DNA of 64,000 bases from Desmodesmus armatus. Its lineage: Eukaryota; Chlorophyta; Chlorophyceae; Sphaeropleales; Scenedesmaceae. How positions within the stretch are numbered: position 1 is the stretch's first letter; every line of letters begins with the position of its first letter. The stretch is taken from NCBI GenBank assembly GCA_007449985.2, contig VIIQ02000636.1, positions 186,001-250,000 of the forward strand. The letters run 5' to 3'. Shown here one piece after another: positions 21,145-32,288 of the stretch. The notes below the pieces were generated by a model. That model saw only the letters and a list, made by a program, of their open reading frames with translations. It ran no database searches and was not told where the DNA came from. A program made the position numbers and the translations under genes.

Positions 21145-24081
21145 ATGAACCCCTACTCTGGCCTGAATGGACTTGGAGGGGTGGGGAACCCCGCTGCTGC
21201 AAGGCTCCTGCAGCAGCCCAACGCTGGAGGGGTGCCCAACGGGCTGATCCAGGGCTCAATGGGTATGGATGACCTCATGGTGGCCAGGATGCAGCAGCAG
21301 GCAGCCGCGCAGGGGCTCATGCCTAAGGCCGGCAATGGCCTGGTCAACCTTGGTGCCGGTGGTGGTGTGCCCCGCATGCAGCAGCTCGGCGGCCAGCCCG
21401 GACTGCAGCAAGTGGCCAATGGTGGTGTGCAGGGGCAGCTGGCACAGGCAGGGCTTGGAGGGGTAAATGCAAGTCTGGGCTTGGGCGGCAACAACATGCA
21501 GGCCCTGCAGCTGCAGCAACTGCAGCAGCTGCAGCAGGCTCAGGCCGCCCAGCAGCAGCAACAGGCCCAGCAGGCCCTGCAGCTGCAGCTGCGCCAGCAG
21601 CAGCAGCTCCAGCAGCAGCAACAGCAGCAACAGCTCGCCCTGGCCCAGCTCCAGCAGCAGCAGCAACAACAAGCCCAGCTGCAACAGCAGCAGCAGATTC
21701 AGCAGCAGCTGCGCCAGCACCAGCTGCAGCAACAACACCAGCAGCTGTTTCAGATGCAGCAACAGGCTGCCGCAGGGCTGCAGGGCGGGGCAGGTTCCAA
21801 CCTGGTACAAAACAACCTGCAGAATCTGCTCGGGGGCGCTGCCAACCAGCAGATGCTCCTCAACCAGGCAGCAGGAAATGCTGCCGCTGCACAGCTGGCC
21901 AACAACCGCCAGGCAGGGCTCCTGGCAGGCGGGCTGGTGGGCAACCAGATGCAGCTGCAGGGCGGCGCAGCTGCAGCAGCGGCAGCTCAGGCCGGCCTCA
22001 CCGCCAACCAGCACCAGCTGATTCAGCAACAGCTGCTCAAGCAGGCTGCGGCAGCCCAACAGAACATTGCAGCCAGCCAAGCCTTACAGCTGGCTGGCGC
22101 AGGGATGGCGCCTGCCGCGCTGCTCCAGCAGCAACAGCAGCAGCTTCAGCAGCAGCAGGCCAGTGCGGCCCAGCTGCGCAACCTGGCCCAGGCCCAAGCA
22201 GCACAGGCCCAGGCCCAAGACATCATCAGGCGCCAGCAGGCAGCTCAACTGCAGGCTGCGCAGGTGCAACAGCAGCAGCAGGCACAAGCCCAGGCCCAGG
22301 TGCTGCTGCGCCAGCAGCAACAGCTGCAGCAGCTCCAGCAGGCCCAAGCCGCACAGGCTGCACAAGCCCAGCAGCAACAGCAGCAGCAGGCGGCCAACCA
22401 GCAGGCCCTGAATGCCATCAACGCCTTGCGCAACAACCCCACAGAGCAGCAGCGCGAGCAGCTGATGCGCCTCCTGCAGTCCAAGGCAGACACAGTGGGG
22501 CAGCTGCCAGCACAGCTGAATGCAGCCAATGCTGCCCTTGCTCAGAGGCAGCAGCTCCTTGGCCAGGCCACTGCCAACATGTCACAGCAGCAGAGGGTGG
22601 CTGCCCTGCAAGGCCTGGTTGCGGCAGCAGGCGGTGTAAGCGCAGCGCCCCCAGCAGGAGCAGCAGCAACTAGTGGCTTCCTTGCCAGCGGCCCCAACAG
22701 CGGCAACACCCCAGCCATGCTCGCACAGCTGCTGGCCAACCGGGGCGGCTTTGAGCCAGCCAACCCCGCCCGTGTGGGCGTCATAGGGCAGGACCGTGGC
22801 AAGCAGGCCTCTACCGACCACGGGGGTGCAACCACCTCGCCCAGCGCATCTTCAGCCCTGGCCAGCCTGGGCTCACAGAATGCCCTCAGCAGCCTGGCAG
22901 GCCTCGCCTCCCTGGCCCCCGGCGGTGCGGCTGGCGTGATCGGCCCCGTGAGGCAGGCCACACCTGTCCCTGGCGTCGGCAGCCCCGGTAAGGCAGAGGG
23001 TGCCGCAGCGGCTGGCGCCCCGGTCGAGGCAGAGGCTGCTGCGGCTGCTGCAGCGGCCGGCAGCGCTGCTGCAGGTGCGGCGAGCCTGCTGGCTGCCTCC
23101 CCAGAGAATGTGGATGCGTTCCTCAAGGCTGTGGGCAAGCGCTTTGCAGCCCTGGGGCTCACCACAGAGCAGGCACTGGAGTTCAACATCCTCAAGGGCC
23201 TCACCAAGGAACAGCTGGCAGTGCTGGCTGAGTCACAGAACGCCAGCCTGGGTGGCGACGCAGCCGTCGCAGCGGCGGCTGCAGCCGCCGGCAGCAGTCC
23301 GCTGGACGCGCTGGCGGCAGCGACGGCTGACGGTGCTGCCGCTGCAGTGGCGGCTGCTGCAGGCAGCGCCATCGCAGAGGGTGCAGCAGCTGGCATGCAG
23401 CTCCCGGATGCAGTTGCAGGCAGCGCTGCTGCCGCTGCAGGCCTTGAGGATGACGATGACAAGAAGCTTGACATGCTCTTGGAGGATGACGCCAAGCCAG
23501 TGGTGAACAGCATCGCCCTGGATGAGGCCACTGTGGCGGCCCTGCTGGCACAGGCCCAGGCAGACGCCAACTTCAACGCCCTGAGCTACGGCTTCTTCGA
23601 TGACCCCACCACAGCCAACGGCCTGCTGGGCGAGCTTGAGCCAGATGGCGGCCTCGGTGGCCTGGAGGGCGGGCTGGAGGATGGAGGGGCGCTGGAGGGG
23701 CCCCAGGCGGACCTGTCTGCCCTGGCTGACTTCGACCCTGTGGATCTGGCTCAGCTGGCGTCCTGGGGCAGCATTGATGCTAACAGCGCGGACCCAGCGG
23801 TGCTGGCGGCAGCACTGGCAGCAGCTAGCGGCGTGGCACCAGTCACCAGCAGCGCTCTGGCACCTGCAGAGACGGCAGCGACTGCTACTGCTGCTGCTCC
23901 TGTCCCTGCTGGCTCGGAGGCCCCGGCAGCAGCGGTTGTGGAGGGTGCAGAGGAAGCTGCAGCAGAGGTTGAGAAGCCTGTGGGTGCTGAGCCTGTGGCG
24001 GAGGCAGCAGTCAGTGCAGCTGTTGAGGCAGCAGTGTCTGTCGGTCTGCAGGGCCTCAGCCTGGGTGCAGGTTTTGAGTAG
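21145..24081 (+). CDS. Gln-rich, coactivator-like nuclear protein
   Basis: One long exon, 978 residues from the ATG at 21145 (MNPYSGLNGLGG); the frame stays open upstream to another ATG at 20956, but that stretch reads like leader sequence. Layout: Gly/Asn/Met-rich head (1-115), a very Gln-rich stretch with Ala and Leu spacing (about 116-420), an Ala-rich middle (about 500-650), a possible helical unit (VDAFLKAVGKRFAALGLTTE, about 655 onward), then acidic Leu segments (LEDDDDKKLDMLLEDD, about 765) and a Glu/Ala-rich tail. This resembles transcription coactivator or RNP-granule scaffolds by composition only; I recognise no named domain. The frame is certain because codon bias and the absence of stops extend for 3 kb. 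Confidence 0.75.
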   Translation: MNPYSGLNGLGGVGNPAAARLLQQPNAGGVPNGLIQGSMGMDDLMVARMQQQAAAQGLMPKAGNGLVNLGAGGGVPRMQQLGGQPGLQQVANGGVQGQLAQAGLGGVNASLGLGGNNMQALQLQQLQQLQQAQAAQQQQQAQQALQLQLRQQQQLQQQQQQQQLALAQLQQQQQQQAQLQQQQQIQQQLRQHQLQQQHQQLFQMQQQAAAGLQGGAGSNLVQNNLQNLLGGAANQQMLLNQAAGNAAAAQLANNRQAGLLAGGLVGNQMQLQGGAAAAAAAQAGLTANQHQLIQQQLLKQAAAAQQNIAASQALQLAGAGMAPAALLQQQQQQLQQQQASAAQLRNLAQAQAAQAQAQDIIRRQQAAQLQAAQVQQQQQAQAQAQVLLRQQQQLQQLQQAQAAQAAQAQQQQQQQAANQQALNAINALRNNPTEQQREQLMRLLQSKADTVGQLPAQLNAANAALAQRQQLLGQATANMSQQQRVAALQGLVAAAGGVSAAPPAGAAATSGFLASGPNSGNTPAMLAQLLANRGGFEPANPARVGVIGQDRGKQASTDHGGATTSPSASSALASLGSQNALSSLAGLASLAPGGAAGVIGPVRQATPVPGVGSPGKAEGAAAAGAPVEAEAAAAAAAAGSAAAGAASLLAASPENVDAFLKAVGKRFAALGLTTEQALEFNILKGLTKEQLAVLAESQNASLGGDAAVAAAAAAAGSSPLDALAAATADGAAAAVAAAAGSAIAEGAAAGMQLPDAVAGSAAAAAGLEDDDDKKLDMLLEDDAKPVVNSIALDEATVAALLAQAQADANFNALSYGFFDDPTTANGLLGELEPDGGLGGLEGGLEDGGALEGPQADLSALADFDPVDLAQLASWGSIDANSADPAVLAAALAAASGVAPVTSSALAPAETAATATAAAPVPAGSEAPAAAVVEGAEEAAAEVEKPVGAEPVAEAAVSAAVEAAVSVGLQGLSLGAGFE

Positions 24082-27000
24082 ACCGATGGTTTGGGCAGGG
24101 AGGTGTGTTGATCTGCACCCGGCCTTGTTGTGCAGGTTGAAGTTAGGGGTTGAAGCGGCTTTTGCCTTGTTGTGCAGTTGGTAGTATGCAGGGTTGAGAG
24201 GGGTTTTCAATGGTTGGTCAATGTGTGCATTGTTGGGGAGGGGCTTGAATTGGATATGCAGGTCATTCTTTTCGCTGCAACTTTCAACCTTGTTGTGCTG
24301 TTTGCACAGGTGGTTGAGCTTGTGGGGAATGGTGTCATTGTTGGCTGCTTGGTTTTCAATGTGTCCTGATCAGCTTGCCGCACTAGGCCAGTTGGCCGGG
24401 AGTGAGAAGCTTCACATTTTGCAGGCCTTGGTTGGCCAGTCGGCCATCAGATGTGCAACTGCATCTATTCTGGGGAAAAGGGCGGGCTGCCAACACAACA
24501 TCGTGTCTATCCTTTTGTTTGGGCTTATGTGCGTGTATTGCAAGATTGCATTTGAGGTGTTGGTAAGTGAATGCAGCGTGGCTCATGGGGTTGTCCCGGT
24601 GTGCAACTGGCGGCATACCCCCATGTCCAGCCTGCCCAATGTTCAGCCTGTATCTGCAACATGGGGCCTGCCGTGTGGTGGCCATGCATAACATTGGTAC
24701 GGCTGCTTTGGGTATGTATCGCAGTGAATCTGGAACGGTGTGGGGTTGCTTGCTGAAGTACATCGTCTGGTGGTGGGCAATGGCAGTGCTTGTGTTGTCC
24801 TGCGGGCTGTTTCCTTTGATGTTTCCTGGCTTGTTTCTGGATCCAGTGAGTTTTTTCTGCACCCTTTGTTGTGCGGTGTGCATATGTGCCACTCACAAAG
24901 CATGTCAGTATGTTTGAACAGTGGCCCTGTGCGTCGTGCTTTTTTTGCGTCTGATGTGCTGCGTGCCGTGTGATTGCAAAGCATGAGCGAGAATTGTCAG
25001 GCTCAGAGTGCGCGTGTCTGTTCGCAGCTTTGCAGTATGCTGTGCTGTCGGCCTGATCTCCAGGCATCAGCGACAGCACTCAGCCTGCTGGCCAGTGGCT
25101 GTGTGCTATGACATCATACGGCTGTTGTTGACCAGACATATGTGAGGGTGGCTGTTTTGGCGACTGATGCGGGCTGGGTGGTCGGGCTGGTTGTGCCTGC
25201 ATGCGCACCGGTACATGCGCACCGGTACATGTGGCACGGAGGTATGGTCCTTTTGTTGGGTGGTTGGTTATGCTTTTTTTGCTGCTGTTTTGTTCAGCAT
25301 CACAATGGCATCTTTGGTTGCATGGGTGTTGTGGGTGTAGGTGTACAGGCAGGGAGCACCCTGTGCTCACCCCAGCACAGCCATAAGGTGGGGGTGTGAG
25401 CGTGCATTTCCATATCTTGATCCACTCACAACTGTGTTGGCCTGTTCCACCTGGGCAGGTGTGTCTCGTGCACCCACCGCATGGCCAGAAATTTGGGACA
25501 GGAAGCTTGGCAGGCCGCAACGGTCAGCTGCAAGCCTTCCTTCCACCCTATCTGTATGCACACACCTCCGCCCGTGTTGACTGTAAATCCCCCAGTGCAG
25601 CCCCTTGTTCAGCAGGTGTAGCATGCTGCAGGCGCTGCTCTCAAGAGTACTAGATTGCAATATGGTGCACAGCAAACACACAGCCTATGGGGTCTGCATT
25701 TGCTGCTCTGGGGGCTTCTTTTGTACTATGTATTTTTGCTGTAGTGGTTCTTGATGGGGGTGCTGGCCAGCCGCAGCAGCTTTTCACTTGGAAGCATTAC
25801 CCTTGTTTCTGGTTCACTGGCTGGGCTGCAGTGGGCAGTCCTCTCAGGTGACCAGTGCTGTCTGCTGGGCTGCCAGCTGTGTTGCCTGGGCGATCGCCCG
25901 CGCGTGTGGGTCCAGCACTGTCGGCTACTAGGTACTGTCTGTTGTCTTTGTCGTGCTTCATATGTATTCCGGATGGTCGGGTAGTCAGGATTGATTGGCG
26001 GTGGGGTGCCCGGTGTGTGGCTCTCGCCGCCAAGCCGTCGCTGATCAGGCGGTAGCTTGAAAGCATGCACTGTGTTGAGCAGGAGCCACACACCTGCATG
26101 CATTGACGGATACGACAACCCCACCTATTTGAGTGGGTTGTCTGTCAGATGGGGTCATCAAAGTGTTTTGGTCATCAAAGTGTTTTGTTGTGACGGGATG
26201 TAGTGCTGTCACGTTTGGTGCATGTGTAGAGGCTGCCTGCCGTGCAGTTGCATCCTGCATGTTGCAACGAGGGAAGTTGGTGGCTGCTGTTGTCTGTCGC
26301 CCCTCGCGATGTGCTTGTTGGGAGGTGACTGGGTGCCGTCACAGTTGTGGCTATTTCTGTGAGTGAACCACAGGGTTCTGTGAGTGAACCACAGGGCGAC
26401 CTTCACCCATATGGCAGGACAGGGCCGCTCCCGCATGGTAAGGACCACATTCCTGCCCAGTGTTATTTTGGCGTTTGCGGTGACCATTGCGTGTGCGTCG
26501 TGCACGGCAGCTGTACGGAGTTGAGAGGTGCAGTTTCCCGGTGTGCTTTTTGCAGGGTTTTGTTGGAGGGTTGCTTGCTTATGGGCCTGTGTGCCCTGCA
26601 TTTTGTTGTGGGTTTCCGTCCAACAGTGTGTGCATGTTGCCTGGCAATGCTGCCTTTCTGTTCAACAAGCAGCATTGCCGGGCACATGCCATTGCCCTTA
26701 CCAACATGGTGGCATGGATCGGACAGTGCCGCTTTTCGTTGGATAGCCTGCTTTGAGGCAGCACCAACGGCGGTGGCTGAGGATGTGGCCTCAGTTAGCT
26801 AGGGCCAGCAATAACCAATTTGACTAATGCGTGGGTGCATCCAGTGGGTGCTGGGGGTTGGCACCATCACTGACAGGCTTCTGTGGGAGTTTTTGCTGGC
26901 GGTATGTTGGGCGGTCCTGTGAGGTAGTGTGGTTATTTGCTGCTGATGTGCTGGGGGACTGACCCTTTGTCCTGCAACAGCTGAGTGGCTGGGAGGCAGG

Positions 27001-28150
27001 TGCAGACGCTTAGGTCACACGTCCCCATGAGCAGGAGGTTGTTGTGACTCTGTCTCAGTTGTTGGTGGTATGGTATCATTGCCAGTCTGGATGGCATGGT
27101 GGTGCATTCATCTGGCACGGCGGCAAAGACCAGGCGTGACAGACATGCCTGGGTTTGTTGGCGCCTGGGATTGGCTAGAGCAAGGACTGTCTTCCTTGGG
27201 CGGGGAATCTTAATCCTGTTCGTCTGTCATGCTTGCTGTCCACTAGCAAGGGGTAATGAATGACGCTGTGTGGCGGCATTGCTGTGATATGCAACCTAGC
27301 TTGGTGGTGTATTCCGCAGCCCGCAGAGTTTGCCGGCCAGCCTGAATTGCATGCCCTGCGTCGTGCCACTTGACTCGGCAAGCACGGGGCATGCTCCTGT
27401 ACAGCAGTCCGTGCCCATGCCACGGCAAGTGTTCAAGCACCTGTCTGCCTTCCCACTCCCAGTTGCATTGCCAGCACTGCTCTGAAGGGCGTTGTCAACG
27501 GCATCGTTGCCGCCCGGAATAGCGGCGGTTTATACACTCCGCTGCCACTATGGCGCTGCCTGTATTGTTGCGGTGTTGTCACGTCGTGTTGCTTTACAGG
27601 GGTCGTGTGTCGCTAGCAGCATCTCTCCTTGTTTGAGCAGCGGATCAGCAGCGTGCCCCTTGCATGTGTGCCAGGCATGCGATAGCTCGCGTGTCGTTTT
27701 CCTGGTGGCTGCATCACAGCAAGGCCCTGACTTGTGAAGGAAGTGGCGTGTTGCACCCCTCCAGCTGTCACGTCGTGTGCCTGTGTGTTTGTGTGTGGCA
27801 TTTCAGGGCCAGGCTGGCTGTGCCCATTACTCTTCTGACTTAGACCCCGCACTGCATGCAATCAAAACTGTTAACCCCTGCCTTGCGGCAGTTGTTGCCT
27901 GTACATGTGGAGGAGCACCCGGGCTCCTTTGTTGCTGGGTCAGTGTTCCTATCGTGTGATTCACTTAGCAGCCGTCCTGCATCGTCAAGGCCTGCTTGGT
28001 TTGTAGGGGGCATGACATGGGTTTGTCCGCGTGTATTTAATTTCTGTCCTTTCAGCACTGTCATCATGAGGGCCTGGCAGCCGTGTGTTGTCAGGCCTGG
28101 TGGAGTATTTAGTTTGTTAGTGGTGGTATCTTTTTAGTATTGGTGAGGGG
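24082..28150. other. 4 kb of G/T-rich noncoding-looking DNA
   Basis: Downstream of the Gln-rich gene. The + strand is strongly rich in tgtg/ttg motifs, like the introns and 3' flanks of + strand genes here, so it may be a long 3' UTR, intron or noncoding RNA transcribed rightward. Open frames are at most about 170 codons and have no domain. Small repeats: a 16-bp tandem near 25199-25230 (gcgcaccggtacat) and a gtgagtgaaccacaggg pair near 26358-26395. Confidence 0.4.
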
Positions 28151-28409
28151 TGCTCTTTTTTGTGCAACTCACTAATTGATTCATCTGTAACACAACAAAA
28201 ACCATGCGTGGGCTGGGCAGATGCGGGTACGTTGCTTGACAAGGTATCAGGATATCATCAGCTCAGCTGCAACAGCTGGCATGAGCCCAGCCGGATTCAA
28301 GACAGGTTCATGCAGTTGGATGTCGCTGATCTATCTTGCACACAAGGCCACATCACTGTCGCTGTTGCATGCTTCAGTACAAGCCATGATCACCTACTGG
28401 GTGGCCAGG

Positions 28410-28491
28410 TTGGAAACACACCACATACCATTGCAGTTACACGTAACAACTTGGAAACACACCACATACCATTGCAGTTACACGTAACAAC
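28410..28491. repeat. Tandem direct repeat, 2 x 41 bp
   Basis: The unit beginning ttggaaacacaccacatacc is present twice back to back, at 28410-28450 and 28451-28491, with no difference seen. Confidence 0.85.
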
Positions 28492-28728
28492 TCCCATCCA
28501 CACGGGCAGCACAACGTTTGACCCCCACCCCCACCAGCCCCAGCAATCACAGGGAGTTCCCTTAGAACCCAGTTGCGTGCAGCCATCCAACGGAATTACC
28601 AGAACCGGTTTTGGCAGCAGTGGCGTTCAAAACTCTTCCTACCCACCCTAGCACCGCCCCTCATCAGCTGGGCTGACTCTACTAAGCGTGTTCTGGCAGC
28701 AGCGCTAGCTCGCCTCACAGCAGCACTG

Positions 28729-28870
28729 GCCCCCTTCCAGGTGTCACAAATATGGCTGATGGCCAGTCCTTTCAGCTCCCCAGCGTGCAAGGCATCGGTT
28801 TGAAGTCCTGGGACTGGCGACAGGGCATCACATCGCCCCCTTCCAGGTGTCACAGATATGGCTGATGGCC
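28729..28870. repeat. Spaced direct repeat of about 36 bp
   Basis: Copies at about 28729-28765 and 28835-28870 share cccccttccaggtgtcaca followed by atatggctgatggcca. The first has aaat where the second has gat. Confidence 0.8.
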
Positions 28871-29735
28871 ATCGCTTTGTGGAATGATGTTGTGGCGACC
28901 GTCCGTGATTCTTGAACTCTTGGAACAGATGACTTTGGACTCTTTTCAGTTACAGATACAGATACAGCATTTGGCACGACCAAAGCCGTACAATCCACAA
29001 GGGAGCCCGAAGCTCGTGAAGTAGCCAACGGACAACCATCAGTTTCATGAACAGAATCACAATCATCAAGCACTGCTGAAACCAGCCACCCGGATCGGTC
29101 CACCCACCTCATCAGTCGCCTCTGCATGGTCCACCCCCCTCCCCACCCCCTCCCCACCTTGTGTTACACTGCCTTGCTCCCCTCCCCTTGTCTTGTGCCT
29201 GTTGCAGGGACACTGGGCCACGCTGGGGGTGGGGACCGCTACGGCGCCCGCCCCGCATCTTCTTCCTACCCTCTCTTCCCCTTGTGCCCACTCACTTACA
29301 TGAAACCTCTGCCGTCACTCATACACATATGCATATCTCTTCAACCTGTCTCTCTTCGGGCTGCGCCCGGTGCGTTCCTGTAGCAGTGTCAGTACCACCG
29401 TTTAGCAACGGCGGGGCTTCTTGCCCCGTTGGTGGTTAACTTCACACCGTGCTGCGTTAAGTTTTTTGGGTGGCAGGGTGGTTTTTCTTGTGCCTTGTGC
29501 TCTTTGCCGCCCGGCTGTCTGTTTCTTGTGTGCCCCGCCTGTCCTGTGTTATTTCTGTCTGCTGTGCCTGTTCAGGTCCCACGGTGACGGCCTACTTCGT
29601 GCTGCCAGCCTACGCTGGGGGTGGGGGAGGACCCCCACCCTCCCCCCCCTTGTGCCTGCATGCTCCTTCTTGGCATCCTGGTGGGCTGTTCCTGACGCTC
29701 GCTGGCTGCGCGGTGGTGGTGGTGCTGCTTGCAGG

Positions 29736-29868
29736 TAATCCTACTAGGCTTGATGGGGCTGCTGGACTCACAGCTTTGGTCTGGACGCCTTCTATTGTAC
29801 TGTAATCCTACTAGGCTTGATGGGCTGCTGGACTCACAGCTTTGGTCTGGACGCCTTCTATTGTACTG
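29736..29868. repeat. Tandem direct repeat, 2 x about 66 bp
   Basis: The unit beginning taatcctactaggcttgatg occurs at 29736 and again at 29803. It differs by one G and is immediately adjacent. Confidence 0.85.
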
Positions 29869-30603
29869 TGAGGTTGCTTTGTTAGGCTTTCGTTGCCTGG
29901 GGTGGCGGTGGGGGACCCAGTGCTAGTTACATTGTGTTCTGTGTTCCCATCTTTGTAAGTTCCCAGTGTCTCCACAGGAAATCTTGCTACCTCCCCGGTT
30001 CCGGGCACTGTCTCACGTAACAACTTGGTGATGATACATCACCACACACCACCACAAAATTGTGCGGCCCTGGTCCCAGACCATACCAAGGCTTGCCGTC
30101 GGCAACATGCAACATGCACTAGATCTGCAGGACAGTCTAGATGTTCCTGCAGGAGTTGCTGCGCAGCACTTGCTGCACCAGCACACAGCCACACGAGCCG
30201 CCAGCACAACTTGCCAACACAACGTCAGCACGGCTTGCATGATGCCCACCAGGCGTGGCTAATCATTGGCATCCCAACATGTAAACGTAATCAAAAAGCA
30301 CCAAATACCACAGGCAGCAACAATGCTATCAAAACAATCGATGCAGGAGCCTACTGCTGCTCTCCTGAGCTGCAAGCTGGATGCACAGCAGTGGCCTCTG
30401 CTGTAGACACCCTGCTGCATATCCCTGCATGCTGCCCATCAGCCACAAGCGCCTGCTGCTGTGGCCTGCCTACGGTAGGCAGGTGCCAACTGCTGATGCG
30501 CCCCCGGTCTACAGACCCACATGTTGTTAACACCCTGCTGGACAGCATGCCCATGCATGCTGTCCAGAAAGCCAGCACCTGCTCATGCTGTGGCCTGCTA
30601 GGC

Positions 30604-31392
30604 CTACCGGACCTGCTGCTCGGCAGCATCTGCCACTAGTGGGATGCGTGCTGCCTGGCCAGTCAGTGCTGACCCAATGCCATACAGCACAGCAGCTGCC
30701 ACAAAGATCCATATCGTGTTCTGCACGATGATGTATGCCTGCAGGATCGGGCCGCCTGTGGGTGTGCTGAACACCTGCTCCACTAGGCGAGGCAGGATCA
30801 GCAGGATGTCCAACAGCACTGCCTGCATGGCACTGAAGCGCACAAAGCGTGGCCACTTCTGGTTGTTCACGATGCCAAGGTAGACTGCGAAGAAAGCCAC
30901 GAACGAGGCAAACGGCACTGTGCTGTATATGTTGATCAGGGGCGCCAGTGGGGCGATGGCGCTTCTGATCATGGGGTACTGGAAGAAGAGGAACCTGCCA
31001 TAGCCCAGGGAGTCCAGGAAGGGCAGGAGGTAGGGCACTGCTGCCAGCACACGCTCTACAACGTCAGGACTGCTGCCACGGTATCTGGCCTGCACGGCCA
31101 CGGTGCTGCCTCTGCTCTTGCTGGAGACTGGAGCTGACAGAGGGGCACGCCGGTGCTGCTGCTGCTGCCTGCGCGCCAAGGGCATGCCTGCAAGGGTGGT
31201 GCGGGCGCTGGCTGGCTTAAAGGCGTGTGGGAACACATTCCCCGCCTGCATACTGCGCATGCTGGTCTGCATGCTGGTCTGTGGTCTCAGTTGTGTGCCT
31301 GCTGTGGTGCCTTGTAGATCAGGGACAGCCTGGCAGTGACGCGGAGCAACTGCTGTGCATGCACGGGCAAGAAGTCTTATAATATTGAACAA
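30604..31392 (-). CDS. TIC20: TIC20-family chloroplast inner-envelope import protein
   Basis: Single exon, 262 residues. The first ~100 residues are Ser/Thr/Arg/Ala-rich with few acidic residues, as expected for a chloroplast transit peptide (RRQQQQHRRAPLSAPVSSKS). Then come four hydrophobic spans typical of the Tic20 family: VLAAVPYLLPFLDSLGYGRF, PLINIYSTVPFASFVAFFAV, FSAMQAVLLDILLILPRLVE and QNTIWIFVAAAVLYGIGSAL, ending PLVADAAEQQVR. The motif order Y-L-L-P-F-L-D, S-x-P-F-A-S-F and R-F-x-A-M-Q-A-V matches plant and cyanobacterial Tic20/Ycf60-like proteins. Role: part of the protein-conducting complex for preproteins entering the plastid. It shares a short divergent promoter with TMEM234. 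A later Met (for example within MQTSMRSMQ) could be the true start. Confidence 0.9.
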   Translation of the reverse strand: MFNIIRLLARACTAVAPRHCQAVPDLQGTTAGTQLRPQTSMQTSMRSMQAGNVFPHAFKPASARTTLAGMPLARRQQQQHRRAPLSAPVSSKSRGSTVAVQARYRGSSPDVVERVLAAVPYLLPFLDSLGYGRFLFFQYPMIRSAIAPLAPLINIYSTVPFASFVAFFAVYLGIVNNQKWPRFVRFSAMQAVLLDILLILPRLVEQVFSTPTGGPILQAYIIVQNTIWIFVAAAVLYGIGSALTGQAARIPLVADAAEQQVR

Positions 31393-31580
31393 ATAGTACA
31401 GAGGTCACTAATGCACTTGGACCTGGCTTGTTGTTCAGATTGCGGTTCTGTAGATCATGTCCTTGTTAGCAAGGCACAAGTTATCACCAAGGTACCTTTG
31501 ATCCACTTGGAGATAGTTTATTGTCACTCAGCCCTGCTGCTTCAGTTGTGACAGCACCATCCACTACACCAGCCTGTCGC
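31393..31580. promoter_or_regulatory. Short bidirectional promoter, TIC20 / TMEM234
   Basis: Only 128-188 bp separates the two start codons. The stretch is A/T-richer than its surroundings (ataatattgaacaaatagta at 31379-31398 overlaps the TIC20 start). Both genes must initiate from here or from within each other's 5' end. Confidence 0.6.
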
Positions 31581-32182
31581 ATGCTGCTGCCTGACCACAG
31601 CACAGCAGTAGCAGCACTGCTTGTGGGACTCATCTGGGGCTCTACAAACCCCTTCATCCGTAGGGGAACCTTGGCAGTTGAAGCAGCACGCACGCAGCAG
31701 GACACAGACAAGGGCACTTGGAGGAGTTGGGTGACGCCAGGAATTCTCATCCCCTGGCTGGTCAATCAGCTCGGCTCTGTTCTGTTTGTGGTGCTGTTGG
31801 GACAAGCGGACATCAGCATGGCAGTACCTGTAGCCAACGCCATCAGCATAGCCGCCAATGCAGTGGTGAGCGCCACTGTGATATATGTCCCTCTTGCCAG
31901 TCCCTCTCGCTTTACCGTCCTGCACTCGTTGTGTATTGCCACTCGCTGTTTGTTTGAAAATTGAAAAACTGTAGAGCTCAATGCCTGTGCCAGCAGGAGC
32001 TGGTTATGGCCTTGTACTGTACATGGCATGTGCTACTTGCTGCACTGAGCCTCAACCCCTCTCTCCTGTCGTGCTTGCTGCTGCTGCAGGTTGACATGCT
32101 GCTCGGGGAGCGTTATTCCATGAAGCTGATGCTGCCTGGTTGCCTGCTCGTGGGTACTGGTGTGCTGCTGTGCACACTCTGA
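31581..32182 (+). CDS. TMEM234: TMEM234-family small membrane protein
   Basis: Two exons: 31581-31865 (open upstream to an ATG at 31521) and 32090-32182, phase 0 junction, 125 residues. It opens AALLVGLIWGSTNPFIRRG, then LIPWLVNQLGSVLFVVLLGQ, then DISMAVPVANAISIAANAVV, and exon 2 gives MLLGERYSMKLMLPGCLLVG. The order W-G-x-T-N-P-F, N-Q-x-G-S, A-V-P-x-x-N-S/A and L-G-E matches the TMEM234 family (drug/metabolite-transporter-like, about four membrane spans). Exact function unknown. The Met at 31581 is preferred because family members begin close to the first span. The next gene (TTI1) starts 107 bp after the stop. Confidence 0.88.
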
Positions 32183-32288
32183 GCCCCCAGCACACCAACT
32201 GTTCCACAGACCCAGCTCGGCTTGCTGTCCAAGCAACCACACCTCTTGGTTGGCTGCTGGCCCTGAACAGCAGCACAGTGTACAAACC

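Larger units (their letters stand above)
28151..30603. other. Gene-poor stretch with short direct repeats
   Basis: No gene supported. Mixed strand composition, turning A/C-rich after about 30020, which fits the 3' flank of the minus-strand TIC20 gene. A fragment near 29580-29735 (GLFLTLAGCAVVVVLLAG) looks membrane-like, but no complete frame or splice set surrounds it. Confidence 0.4.

Noticed and set aside
21256..23576. Long minus-strand open frames (Leu- and Ala-rich) across the Gln-rich gene
   Set aside because: They are the reverse complement of CAG/GCN runs; the plus frame is longer, continuous and has sensible ends.
28160..28651. 163-residue plus-strand frame
   Set aside because: Contains the 41-bp tandem repeat twice and has no recognisable motif or splice context.
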